Assembly (NCBI GenBank): GCA_001804815.1
Contig: MHBI01000082.1
Span: 1-64,000, forward strand
Reading direction: 5' to 3'
From: Lentisphaerae bacterium GWF2_50_93
GTDB lineage: Bacteria > Verrucomicrobiota > Lentisphaeria > Victivallales > GWF2-50-93
Length of the DNA stretch: 64,000 nt
Position numbers and translations under genes: made by a program. Of the stretch, positions 25,131 through 34,039 are shown piece by piece. Positions within the stretch are counted from its first letter, which is position 1; the number at the start of each line of letters is the position of its first letter. Below the pieces are notes generated by a model. That model searched no databases. It saw only the letters and a list, made by a program, of their open reading frames with translations, and was not told the origin of the DNA.

Positions 25131-25204
25131 AAAGTAGGGACGGGTTTTAACCTGTCCCATTCCTAAAATTAAAGATGGTACATGCTAAAGCACGTACCTA
25201 CTTC
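25131..25204. repeat. double-hairpin element R2 variant, at stop of DUF2950 gene
   Basis: A 74-bp copy from AAAGTAGGGACGGG to CACGTACCTACTTC. The left hairpin here is GGGAC-GGGTTTTAACCT-GTCCC. The stop codon TGA of the minus-strand gene overlaps the element (GAT-TGA-AGTAGG). Confidence 0.8.
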
Positions 25205-26114
25205 AATCCCTTACTGGAGTCCAGGTGTCGTCGGGATTGAACTGGGTCATGGCGGAGGCTTTCTTTGCGGTATCCGTGCCGAGGTCCTTTTCAAAGACAA
25301 CACCGTTCTTCGAAACGATGAATGTCTTGATGCCGGAGACACCGTAGGACGCGGGATAGGCCGCAAAAGCGAATCCGTTGACCATCTTCCCGGCGGCAAG
25401 ATAGGATTTCGCACCTCCGGGAGCCGCGGGCCCCTGCGAGTCAAGTATCTTATAGAAGTATCCATAGTAGGGTCTGCGTGCCGGTTCAGGGGACTCCTGT
25501 GAAGCCAGGACAATAAGCGCGCCTATCGGACTTTTGTCCTTGGCGTCATCTGAATCCCAGTAGAGACCGTTGTTTTTGCCTTTGTCGCTGAAGAGCTTTG
25601 CCGCATACTCCTTGACGGCTCCGGCAGCCAGCTTCATCTTCGCATAATCCTCCTCGGCGGCAACGAGGGTATTGCAGACCCTTATGGCGTTCAATTCATT
25701 CTTGCCTATCCTGCGATTGAGCATTTCATCCAGGCCTGCAGAAGTATGGAAGAAATATTTCCCGCCGTACTGCGCGATTGGAACCAGAAACGGCCATTTG
25801 TCGTTTCCGAGATGGATGAAGCAGGCATCTTCAAGCTTGACTATCTCGGTTTTCTCGTCTGCTTTCTTTGTGAACCATCCTCTGGCCTCGGCGTCAAACC
25901 GCTCGTCGCTGGAAAAGACAATATCCTTTCCCTGCGGACCAAGTATCTCCATGAGGCGCTTCGTGTCATTCTTCTTAACAGCATCCTTCAGAGATGAAGT
26001 CGCCTCGTCGGGGGATGCAAAGACCACCTGCCCGACATCGGGTTTCACACTGCTACATCCGGAAACTAAAAGTGCGATTGCTATCACAATTATAAAACTT
26101 CTTATCTTGTTCAT
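25203..26114 (-). CDS. DUF2950 lipoprotein
   Basis: A 303-residue protein with lipobox IALLVSGC, so predicted to be membrane-anchored and periplasmic. The DUF2950 pattern is clear: VFASPDEATSSLKDAVKKND, LGPQGKDIVFS, RIGKNELNAIRVC, and the C-terminal RRPYYGYFYKILDSQGPAAP...GFAFAAYPASYGVSGIKTFI. The start at 26114 is chosen for GGAGAA seven to ten bases upstream. The function of the family is not established. It follows a DUF3300 gene with a 70-base gap, a pairing seen in other bacteria, so the two products probably work together at the envelope. Confidence 0.9.
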   Translation of the reverse strand: MNKIRSFIIVIAIALLVSGCSSVKPDVGQVVFASPDEATSSLKDAVKKNDTKRLMEILGPQGKDIVFSSDERFDAEARGWFTKKADEKTEIVKLEDACFIHLGNDKWPFLVPIAQYGGKYFFHTSAGLDEMLNRRIGKNELNAIRVCNTLVAAEEDYAKMKLAAGAVKEYAAKLFSDKGKNNGLYWDSDDAKDKSPIGALIVLASQESPEPARRPYYGYFYKILDSQGPAAPGGAKSYLAAGKMVNGFAFAAYPASYGVSGIKTFIVSKNGVVFEKDLGTDTAKKASAMTQFNPDDTWTPVRD

Positions 26115-26184
26115 TTTATTCTCCATGGTATTAACTTCGTCTGTTCGATTGATCGTTATTCGTCATTCGATTGTTCACTTCTCC

Positions 26185-27423
26185 CTACCTTCTTCCGCCG
26201 CCATGTCCACCTCCACCATGATACCCGCCTCGATAACCACTATATCCGCCGCTGCCGCTTGAGATGGATCTGCTTTGATATCCCCTGTCGCTGTACGCGC
26301 GTTCCAAGTTCCCATCCATTGCGCCGCTGAATCCATGGTCGAGATTCTCAATGGGGTAGTTGCCGCCAATGCCGGCTGCGTTACGTTCCGCCTTCTGCAG
26401 ACTGTCGCCTGCCGCAGTTCTTGCGAGTTCGCCGCCACCCCTGGGAGTTGCATTCACAGCCTGGCGGAGCTGCCTTGACGCTGCGTTGTCTTCGCCTTTG
26501 AAGCTCTGTGGAACCCTCTTCTCGGTTTCAAGCTGTCTTGCAATCTGCTGGGTGTTCTGGGTCACAGGCCTTGTATTTGCCGAATCATGCCGCCACTGCC
26601 TGCTGGCCTGATCGTTCGGATTTCTCGGATCGTACAGGTTGTGCGAGTTATACTGCCAGGGATTGATGAAATGGTTGTTATAGAAATTATTGTTGTAGCC
26701 GATCCACCATCCACGATTGCCCCAGTAGCAGTTGAAACCTACCGCCCAGCCACCGCCGTAATAGCCCCATGGCCAGGCAGGCGCGCAGACAACATCGGGA
26801 TATCCCCATACACCACCTGAATTCCACGAAGAACCATATGCAGTCGAAGGGGTGTAGTTCTGGACATAGACCGTGTCCGGATTTGCGCTCTGGATCTGGA
26901 TCGCACCGTCCTGCGTGCTGTCAACTGTCTGATTGGTGTCGGATTTCAAGGTTCCTGCATCCTTGGCCTTTGCCCGCATGGTCTGGACAGCGGACAGGAC
27001 ATCCTTCTGCTGGGCGAGGAAAGCGTCGCCAAGATCCTTTGTCCAGTCAAGATTATCGTTCAACTTGGTGAGTAGCTGGGGGAAGAAGGCAAGTCCCTTG
27101 ACGCTCGGATCCCATTTTTTATTCTGCATTTCGGTCTTGATGTCATCCTGGGAGAGTTCTGGATTGTGCTTGATCCATCTTGCAGCTTCGACAATATCGA
27201 CGGGATATGTCGATGCTGCCAGTACCTGGGCCAGGAGTCCGTCGGGATAGAGGGCGATCGGCGCGACAAGCTGTTCGAGCTGGGCTTCGGTGAATTTTTT
27301 CTGCGCCTGAGCCGCTGCCGGGGCAGCGGGATTTGCAGCTGGTGGCTGATCCTGGGCTCCAACGCAAAAGAAAAACGCGATAAAAACGAGCGAGGGAAGG
27401 AGAATCCTCATGGTCTTTTTCAT
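26185..27423 (-). CDS. DUF3300 secreted protein
   Basis: A 412-residue exported protein (signal SLVFIAFFFCVGAQ). The conserved DUF3300 region is QLEQLVAPIALYPDGLLAQV, AASTYPVDIVEAARW and WDPSVKGLAFFPQLL (about 48-130), followed by DTVYVQNYTPSTAYG. A Trp/Tyr/Asn-rich part (WGYYGGGWAVGFNCYWGNRG) and a Gly/His/Arg-rich tail (GGYHGGGGHGGGRR) make the last third low complexity. A GAGGTGAG ribosome-binding site precedes the ATG. Role unknown; it may bind to the cell envelope. First gene of the pair with DUF2950. Confidence 0.9.
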   Translation of the reverse strand: MKKTMRILLPSLVFIAFFFCVGAQDQPPAANPAAPAAAQAQKKFTEAQLEQLVAPIALYPDGLLAQVLAASTYPVDIVEAARWIKHNPELSQDDIKTEMQNKKWDPSVKGLAFFPQLLTKLNDNLDWTKDLGDAFLAQQKDVLSAVQTMRAKAKDAGTLKSDTNQTVDSTQDGAIQIQSANPDTVYVQNYTPSTAYGSSWNSGGVWGYPDVVCAPAWPWGYYGGGWAVGFNCYWGNRGWWIGYNNNFYNNHFINPWQYNSHNLYDPRNPNDQASRQWRHDSANTRPVTQNTQQIARQLETEKRVPQSFKGEDNAASRQLRQAVNATPRGGGELARTAAGDSLQKAERNAAGIGGNYPIENLDHGFSGAMDGNLERAYSDRGYQSRSISSGSGGYSGYRGGYHGGGGHGGGRR

Positions 27424-27613
27424 ATCTCACCTCTTATTGGATTTTAAGGCAACTCCATATGAAACAATAATATAACCTTCAAGACTTAAAAGTGAAGCTG
27501 GACTGGTATTGAATGGATGAAAATAGCTTGTCCCGATTTATTTAAAGGTATTCTGCTGTATATTCTGCATTTTGACAACTCTCTCACATTTTCTATTACA
27601 TCATGGAGGACAA

Positions 27614-28144
27614 ATGATCTGCGACAAGTGCAAGACGCCGATACCCGATGACTCCAAGTTCTGCAAGGAATGCGGAGTAAAGCTGGCCGTTAAGACATTG
27701 CCTGAGCCAGTGATCCCAGCTCCTGCCACCGATGACAAGCTGCTGATCAGGGCGATGCAGGGCACAAAGACGGAACTCTCATTCGGCAGCGAGATAAAGC
27801 CCATGCTCAAGATCCACAAGTATAAGCTTGTCTTCAAATGCGTAAGCGGCGCGCTCGCAGGAAAGAAGTTCAGCGCCGACGAACCTGTGCTGATAAATAT
27901 CGGCAGGGGAACCGACTGCTTCATACATATCACAAAGGAAACAGATCCTGAAGTCTCAAGACATCACTGCAGGCTTGACATCGCCCCGCCCAAGGCCGAA
28001 CTGACCGATCTCGGAAGCAGCAATGGCACCTATTTGAACGAGGCACGACTCGAGCCAAACAAGAAATATGAATTGAAGACAGGCGATTCATTCAAGGTCG
28101 GAGGAAGTGTCTTCTCAGTGGAAATCAAGACAATGTCGAGCTAA
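27614..28144 (+). CDS. zinc-ribbon plus FHA-domain protein
   Basis: A 176-residue cytoplasmic protein. The N-terminus MICDKCKTPIPDDSKFCKEC is a four-cysteine zinc ribbon. The FHA domain spans about 90-175: INIGRGTDCFIHI, EVSRHHCRLDI and DLGSSNGTYLNE, with the Arg, Ser and Asn residues that read phosphothreonine. A basic linker connects them. The ATG at 27614 follows GGAGGAC; a frame to 27572 adds nothing conserved. No Ser/Thr kinase gene is in the window, so its partner is unknown. Confidence 0.9.
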   Translation: MICDKCKTPIPDDSKFCKECGVKLAVKTLPEPVIPAPATDDKLLIRAMQGTKTELSFGSEIKPMLKIHKYKLVFKCVSGALAGKKFSADEPVLINIGRGTDCFIHITKETDPEVSRHHCRLDIAPPKAELTDLGSSNGTYLNEARLEPNKKYELKTGDSFKVGGSVFSVEIKTMSS

Positions 28145-28157
28145 CGGAATTTTCTTA

Positions 28158-28213
28158 AATGTAGAGTTGCCCGTCCCGGGCAATCTTCTTCGCCGAGACG
28201 GCGAACCCTACAT
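28158..28213. repeat. double-hairpin element (TTGCCCG / TTCGCCG stems)
   Basis: Terminal AATGTAG...CTACAT with two hairpins, TTGCCCG-TCC-CGGGCAA and TTCGCCG-AGA-CGGCGAA. It has the same plan as R2 but different stems. It lies between the convergent ends of the FHA gene and the glycosyltransferase gene, so it can serve as a two-way terminator. Confidence 0.8.
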
Positions 28214-28228
28214 CCAGGAGATAAAAAA

Positions 28229-29656
28229 TCACGGCTTCGGCTCGAATATGAAGAAGCGTCCGACGATTCTTTTCAACGCATATTTCTCGCTGATGGCTCG
28301 GAGAGTGCCGCCAGTGAAATAAGTAGTATCCCCGTTCGAAGGATCCGCGCCAAGTATCACAAGTCCGAACTTCTTTTCCACGACCATTTCCACCAGCTTG
28401 GCGTCCGACCAGCGTTTTGACTTTGCAAGCTGGGCGAACTGGTATGGCTCGACAGCAATCTCCCTGTTGGCGATTACGAGATATCCGAGGTCTTCACAAA
28501 GCACCGGGCTCTCAGAGCTGTTGATTTCCGCCATGATTACTTCGCTCATCTGGCGGTCGTCAGTTGTCGGTGTCACAGAGTAGCCGGTTCCTGTCATTTC
28601 CTGACCGTAGACTTTTGTAAACACAGGAGCAGGCTGGATTGGCGCATAGAGGGCCATCTGTCCGACGGTGCTCCACATCAGCAGTGTTCCGGCTTCGGGC
28701 ACAAAATATCTTGTCGATATACCGCAGGCAATTGCTCCAGCGGCAATTATTTCCATGTAGTAATTCTCCTCGGCGCCGGTCTTCAGCGAGAAGAGGAGGC
28801 TGAGTGGAATGAGAAGCGCATACCACCAGATCGGATCTTTTCTGTCAGGATTCCTTACGATGAAAACGGCAAGTCCGCATAAGAGCAGAGGATGCTTCCC
28901 TGCAACCCTTGCAAGCATTGAAAATACGTTGCCCCAGTCGGGAGGCAGGCGGTTGAGATCGAGGAGATGAGTAATCACCCCGCCGCCGTTCTGGAGAAAG
29001 AGAATGATGAAGGCAATCAGCGTTGCGATGATGCCCGATGCTGCGAACATCGCAAACTGTTTCCTTTCCCGCCTCAGGCACGTGATCGCTCCTGCAAGCG
29101 ATAAAAGCAAGTAGGTAGGTTTGACTAGAATCGCAAAACTGCAGAGGATGCCGGAAAACAAGGAACTAGTTTTCGAGCGGAAGGAATCAAGGATGAGCAG
29201 GGATAGCATGGCGAAGGCTAGCGCTGTCATGTCGACCTTCGCCGTTCCCGCATATTTCAGGATGACCGGCGAAAAGACGAAAAGCGACATCGCGATAAGC
29301 CCTCCCCTCCATCCGGTCCTGCGCCTGACCATCACAAGTATCGCGGCAGCGCAAGCAAGCAGCGATATGAAGTTCAAGAATCTTGCTGCGAAAAAGACAT
29401 TCCCGGAAACAGATTGGAACCTGGAGGTGATCCAGTAGAAGAGCGGAGTGTATGGATTATGGAAGTAAGGCGGATTTTCCGTCATCTCCGGATAGAGCTT
29501 CATGCCTGCGGCCGACTGCTTGATCCAGTGTACGACAACTCCTTCACCATAGTCAACGGGATATGGATACGCAAGGCTGATGAAGAAGTGCCTGGCAGTC
29601 CACACGGCAAGGATCGCCAGCAGCGCCAGAAGCAATATGTTTGAAATTTTCTTCAT
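28229..29656 (-). CDS. polytopic membrane glycosyltransferase (PMT_2/ArnT-like)
   Basis: A 475-residue protein with about nine to ten hydrophobic spans. The first loop carries YPYPVDYGEGVVVHWIK followed by HNPYTPLFYWI, the acidic pattern seen in GT-C enzymes that use polyprenyl-phosphate sugars; KVDMTALAFAMLSLL is another conserved segment. The last 130 residues form a soluble, probably periplasmic part. The start overlaps the stop of the upstream gene by four bases, so the two are coupled. Donor and acceptor are unknown. Confidence 0.78.
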   Translation of the reverse strand: MKKISNILLLALLAILAVWTARHFFISLAYPYPVDYGEGVVVHWIKQSAAGMKLYPEMTENPPYFHNPYTPLFYWITSRFQSVSGNVFFAARFLNFISLLACAAAILVMVRRRTGWRGGLIAMSLFVFSPVILKYAGTAKVDMTALAFAMLSLLILDSFRSKTSSLFSGILCSFAILVKPTYLLLSLAGAITCLRRERKQFAMFAASGIIATLIAFIILFLQNGGGVITHLLDLNRLPPDWGNVFSMLARVAGKHPLLLCGLAVFIVRNPDRKDPIWWYALLIPLSLLFSLKTGAEENYYMEIIAAGAIACGISTRYFVPEAGTLLMWSTVGQMALYAPIQPAPVFTKVYGQEMTGTGYSVTPTTDDRQMSEVIMAEINSSESPVLCEDLGYLVIANREIAVEPYQFAQLAKSKRWSDAKLVEMVVEKKFGLVILGADPSNGDTTYFTGGTLRAISEKYALKRIVGRFFIFEPKP

Positions 29657-31383
29657 TGTCTTTTCACCAGTATGAACTCAAGCTTGTCGACGAAACCTTT
29701 TGCCTCGACTGTCTGACTGCCCTTGACGAGCTTGACCTCCGAGTGGTTTTTCACAGATGCGCCGTTGAGGAGAAGCTCGCTGCCGCGCCATGACACACGA
29801 TACGTTCCTGAAGCTGGAATATTGACGCTGGCAGCTCGTCCGGCAAGCTTGGAACGGTCTATGGATATTCCAGGCACAAGGATCCGTCCGTCATCTGTTG
29901 GGCGGTAGTTGGCTGAGATGAACGACAGTATCGGAGTCGGCATTTTTTCAACGCGGAAATCCCGTATCACTACGGGAAAGTTGTTTGCGGACAGCGAGCC
30001 GTTGACATCCTGGACGTACTCGCCGGTATTTATCATCAGCTGGATCTCGTCATGCATGCATGCGTGCCTGCCGACATGCGGACGGTAGAACATCAAGCCC
30101 CGTCCATCAAAGACAGGTCCAGGCGCAGGATCTATCGACTCGACCTTTCTAATCAACGCGAGGTCGGAGGCGTTCGTATCCTTCAGCTGGCGAAGGATGT
30201 TTGAAACTCCCGGGGCGATGCATGAGAGGAGGAGAATCGAAAAAACAAGACTTACACCCCCTGCTCCGGGAATATTATGTAAAATCCGAAATTCGAAATG
30301 CGAAGCACGAAACAATCTCGAAAAAAAGCCTGACCCATTGGATGTTTCATTGATTTCCATTTTGTTTCGAATTTCGACATTTGAATTTCGAGTTTCAATT
30401 GCAGGTGAAGCCTGCCTTAAGGAATGCCCCAGGTATTCGATGAATGTCGCGGCGCCTATGGCCAGGATCGGAAACACCGGCAGGAACGTCTGCTTGTATG
30501 GAACCGGGACAAAAAGAATGCCGGCGATGCCGCCGGCGAGCAATGCAAGCCATGCCAGCGACTGCCGGGCTCCATGTTTTTCGTGGACAGTCCAGAATAT
30601 CCCCGCCACTCCTATTACGACAAGAGGTCCGCTGTATGTGAAAGCTTCAACAGAATAGCCCGCCGGCGAGAAATGATATTTCCAGTCCATGTTGAGGAAA
30701 ATCGCCGACTGCACAAATGCATGCAAAGCTCCACGCGCAAAAAGCCATGCAGCCAGTGCCACGCATGGTAACAGGGCCCCTGCCCCCAGGAAAACAAGTG
30801 ATGAGAAGCCGTTGAGGAGCACTGCGCAGGCGATGACACCGAAAATTGCGAACACATATTTCGTGGAGATTAGAACGGCAAGGGAACCGAATAATCCGGC
30901 AAGCAAAATATTCCGCCGCGGATGAGTTTTTGCAGGACCTGTAAGGAGAAACACGGAAAGCATGTAGCAGAGAAGAGCAAGCGGTTCTGGGCGGGCCTCG
31001 CACATCTTCATGAAGAAGATCGGGGCGGCGACAAGGAGGCAGGCCCCGAACCATGACGGAAAAACTCCGTTTTCCAGTCGTCTGCGTGACATGAGATATA
31101 CCATGAGAACTACGCATGCAGTGCAAACAAGGCTTAACGCCCTGAGAACAAAAATAAGTCCGGCACCACCCCCGAATGCAAAGACAGGAGAGGAAATCAG
31201 ATGGTAGGCAGGCGAATGATGCTCGAAGAAATCAACATAGGGAACATATCCATTCCAGATGAGCCAGGCGAAATGAGAATGCTGGAATTCATCGCCGTCA
31301 AAGGATCCCTTCCAGACATATATTGTATAAATCACCGCTAGAAAGGCGAGAAGGAGCCCCAGAAGCAGGTGTTTTATTTTCAT
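29653..31383 (-). CDS. polytopic membrane glycosyltransferase (PMT_2-like) with in-frame repeat insertion
   Basis: A 576-residue GT-C-like membrane protein. The first extracytoplasmic loop has SFDGDEFQHSHFAWLIWNG, PYVDFFEHHSPAYHL, the usual acidic motif. Residues about 327-368 are a hydrophilic stretch (AIETRNSNVEIRNKMEINET ... RASHFEFRILHN) that interrupts the hydrophobic pattern and is encoded by a repeat (30281-30402). The final 130 residues are soluble with a beta-rich tail. It is coupled to the next gene by a four-base overlap. Both probably act on lipid-linked glycans at the inner membrane. Confidence 0.75.
   Translation of the reverse strand: MKIKHLLLGLLLAFLAVIYTIYVWKGSFDGDEFQHSHFAWLIWNGYVPYVDFFEHHSPAYHLISSPVFAFGGGAGLIFVLRALSLVCTACVVLMVYLMSRRRLENGVFPSWFGACLLVAAPIFFMKMCEARPEPLALLCYMLSVFLLTGPAKTHPRRNILLAGLFGSLAVLISTKYVFAIFGVIACAVLLNGFSSLVFLGAGALLPCVALAAWLFARGALHAFVQSAIFLNMDWKYHFSPAGYSVEAFTYSGPLVVIGVAGIFWTVHEKHGARQSLAWLALLAGGIAGILFVPVPYKQTFLPVFPILAIGAATFIEYLGHSLRQASPAIETRNSNVEIRNKMEINETSNGSGFFSRLFRASHFEFRILHNIPGAGGVSLVFSILLLSCIAPGVSNILRQLKDTNASDLALIRKVESIDPAPGPVFDGRGLMFYRPHVGRHACMHDEIQLMINTGEYVQDVNGSLSANNFPVVIRDFRVEKMPTPILSFISANYRPTDDGRILVPGISIDRSKLAGRAASVNIPASGTYRVSWRGSELLLNGASVKNHSEVKLVKGSQTVEAKGFVDKLEFILVKRQ
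30281..30402. repeat. AATTCGAAAT-type repeat inserted inside a coding sequence
   Basis: Plus strand: AAAATCCGAAATTCGAAATG ... TTTCGAATTTCGACATTTGA. The two ends are inverted relative to each other. This kind of sequence is scattered between genes in many environmental bacteria. Here it sits in frame inside the membrane glycosyltransferase and adds about 40 residues. Confidence 0.7.
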
Positions 31384-31521
31384 TGTGCAATTCCTTGATG
31401 TCTGGCATTCTTGTGAAACGGCTTAAACACTAAGACAAAATAAAGATTGGACACACGATAAATCGTGAATACCAGCGTTGGAATCTCGTTGGTGTTCAAC
31501 ATTCAGGTTGTTCTTTCGAAA

Positions 31522-33897
31522 TCATCTAGGAATCTCGTCCTTCTTGGAGAAATCAATAATTACTTCCGTTGATTCTGCCGGCTTTACTGTTATTTCTCTT
31601 TTCCGTGGTTGACGCCCTTCCGCCTTGATCTCAATGGGGTATGTCCCGGCGTCAAGAGGAATTATCAATCCAGGGAATGAATAGACGGGCATGCGGATCC
31701 CTTCGAATAAGACCCATGCGTCATCCAAAGGTATGCCGTCATCAAGCACCTTGACCTTGAGCAGTCCAGGAAACTGCGGTTCGCTTACCCTGCCCCTTGT
31801 TTCAGTTTCAGCGACAACATCGATTACACTGCTGTTCGTATAAAGCCATTTGCCCTCGGAATCGAAAAGCTCTATCCAGAAATAGTAGCGGGCCGGCTTG
31901 TTTTCGTCAGGTACTTTCCATGCGATATTGGAAATCTCCGCGGAACGGACTCCTGTGACATCGAACTTTATTTCTCCTGAATCCACTGTCTTTATTCCCG
32001 ACAATATCTTCCAGACCGCCTTGAGATTCTTTTTTTCCTGCTGGAGGATGTTCAGGTATCTCAGCGATGCAGACCATTCCTTGCCAGGTCTGCAGCGGGC
32101 ATTTTTCTCGCATACAAAAAGGCGCAGGTCGCCCCTGAAGAGGTTGCAGACGGTATACGCAACAATCTTTGGCTCTCTTTTCTCATTCAGAATTCCGTGG
32201 GGTAGAATATCGTTGTGCTGGTGGAAGTCGGACCAGGTCCATATTGAAATCCCAGTTATGAGCTCAGAAGACGTCGCACAGTACTGGTATCCAAAGCGAA
32301 CAGCCTTGTCCTGATATTCCTCCGATCCACGGGACTCGTCGCCGTAGCCGCCCTTTAAATTGCCCAGCTTCGCATGGGCGCCGAGTTCGGCGACCCAGAT
32401 TGGTTTCCCATTTGCAGCCCGCTCATTATCCGCGAGTCCTTTACGAAGTGCGTAGACGAGCTTCGAATGATACCAGCCATAATGGAAATTCCTCGCGATG
32501 AGGCCTAAAAACTCAATCGAACCAAAATCCTCCGTTGCCGCCAGAACGAGCGAAGCCTGTCGCGTAGCATCCATCTTCCTGAGATATTCCAGTGCGTGCT
32601 TGAAGTAGCCATGGGTTCCACCAATCTCGTTGCTGATGCCCCAGCCAAAAACTGAGGCATGGTTCCGGAGCGTCTGGACCATTTCGCGAAGCTGCGGTTC
32701 AAGCCAGAGCTCCCATGCCTCGTTTGATTCAAGGTATTCCCTATTCACCTGCCAGGCGGGAATCTCGGTGAACACCAGAATCCCAAGCTTGTCGCAGATA
32801 TTATAGAGGTCGGGATGGTTTGGATAGTGACCAGGCCTGATGGCATTGATTTTGTAGACGTCCTTCATCAGCTTCAGTTCTGCCAGTCGCTTGTCATACG
32901 AATAACATGGCCCGTCTGAAAAGTATTCCTCGTGCTGGCCAAATCCCTGCATCCAGATGCGTTTGTTGTTGAGCAGAAATTTTCCATCCTGCACTCTGAA
33001 TTCACGGAGGCCCACAGGGAACTCCATGCGGTCCACGCCCCATGACAGCACGAGATTGTAGAGGAACGGATTGTCCGGACACCAGAGAGTCGGGTTCTTG
33101 ACGGTCAACTCGGTCTGCGTGATGGCAGTCTTTCCGGCAGAGCAAGCTACAGGGACATTGCTTGATGCAACAACGATATTTTGAGCGAAGAGTTCGACCT
33201 TCATGCTTCCCGGGAACTCCGCGGAAGTTCCGTTTTTAAACAATGCGTTTAATTTTAATTTTGCCGTATTGTCATCTGGAATTTCGATTGCTGTTTCAAT
33301 ATTCTCAGGCCTTGCCATGGGTTTGTGAACAAGATAGACCTGTCTGTACAAGCCGCCAAAATACTGCCATCCAATATGCTGGCTGCTGGGAATCATGGTT
33401 GGCGTAAGTCGGTTGTCGACACGGACAACGATGTCGATTTTCGAGTCCGGCTTTGCGAATTTCGCAAGATCAAAGGTGAATGGAGTATAACCGCCCAGGT
33501 GTACGCCGACATACTGTCCATCCATCCATAGGTCGGTTGAGTACATTGATCCAAGGAATGTAATGGCTATATCCTCCTGCCAGTCCTTCGGTATCGTCAC
33601 CTGCCGGTGGAACCAGCCTATGCAGGATGAGATTGGGAAGTCTATCTCTCCGGGCTTCTTATCCCATACGCCAGGCACGGCTACGGGCTTCCAGCCCGAA
33701 CGGTTGAAATCTTTTTTAAACCAGCCGTTGGTAGTCCCCGCGTCGTCGTCGTCGATCTTGAATCCCCAGTCGCCTGACAAGTCGATGCTGTTTTTCACCG
33801 CTACGTCCTTGAGAGGGAAATCAGCGGATCCCGCCAAGCCCAGCCGGGTGAAAAAGACAAGCAATACTAGGACAACGATAGGAGTTTTTAAATTCAT
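31522..33897 (-). CDS. secreted glycoside hydrolase family 2 protein
   Basis: A 791-residue protein with a signal peptide (IVVLVLLVFFTRLGLAGS). GH2 order: a jelly-roll sugar-binding domain (LSGDWGFKIDDDD, FHRQVTIPKDW, TDLWMDGQYVG), an Ig-like domain (LWCPDNPFLYNL), then a TIM barrel with NAIRPGHYPNHPDLY, FTEIPAW, FGWGISNEIGGTHG (acid/base Glu in NE) and KPIWVAELGAH (likely nucleophile Glu). A C-terminal PEGA-like segment follows. GH2 enzymes include beta-galactosidases, glucuronidases and mannosidases; the substrate cannot be told. The nearby fucI fits breakdown of host or algal glycans. Confidence 0.9.
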   Translation of the reverse strand: MNLKTPIVVLVLLVFFTRLGLAGSADFPLKDVAVKNSIDLSGDWGFKIDDDDAGTTNGWFKKDFNRSGWKPVAVPGVWDKKPGEIDFPISSCIGWFHRQVTIPKDWQEDIAITFLGSMYSTDLWMDGQYVGVHLGGYTPFTFDLAKFAKPDSKIDIVVRVDNRLTPTMIPSSQHIGWQYFGGLYRQVYLVHKPMARPENIETAIEIPDDNTAKLKLNALFKNGTSAEFPGSMKVELFAQNIVVASSNVPVACSAGKTAITQTELTVKNPTLWCPDNPFLYNLVLSWGVDRMEFPVGLREFRVQDGKFLLNNKRIWMQGFGQHEEYFSDGPCYSYDKRLAELKLMKDVYKINAIRPGHYPNHPDLYNICDKLGILVFTEIPAWQVNREYLESNEAWELWLEPQLREMVQTLRNHASVFGWGISNEIGGTHGYFKHALEYLRKMDATRQASLVLAATEDFGSIEFLGLIARNFHYGWYHSKLVYALRKGLADNERAANGKPIWVAELGAHAKLGNLKGGYGDESRGSEEYQDKAVRFGYQYCATSSELITGISIWTWSDFHQHNDILPHGILNEKREPKIVAYTVCNLFRGDLRLFVCEKNARCRPGKEWSASLRYLNILQQEKKNLKAVWKILSGIKTVDSGEIKFDVTGVRSAEISNIAWKVPDENKPARYYFWIELFDSEGKWLYTNSSVIDVVAETETRGRVSEPQFPGLLKVKVLDDGIPLDDAWVLFEGIRMPVYSFPGLIIPLDAGTYPIEIKAEGRQPRKREITVKPAESTEVIIDFSKKDEIPR

Positions 33898-33981
33898 GAT
33901 TTAAGAAAAATACCCCCGTGGAGAAGAGAATCAAGGATTGCAGGGCTGAAAACTTAGGATTGCCAGATACTGTAAAAAAGA

Positions 33982-34015
33982 AAAATGGACACCGCGTTAA
34001 AACAGTGTCCATTTT
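33982..34015 (-). terminator. hairpin downstream of fucI
   Basis: AAAATGGACAC pairs perfectly with GTGTCCATTTT (11 bp, 12-base loop). Runs of T or A at both ends suit an intrinsic terminator. It lies between the fucI stop and the GH2 start. Confidence 0.7.
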
Positions 34016-34039
34016 ATAATATCTGCAATATCTTATTTT

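Noticed and set aside
30197-30658. 153-residue plus-strand frame
   Set aside because: Antisense to the membrane glycosyltransferase and kept open by the inserted AATTCGAAAT-type repeat.
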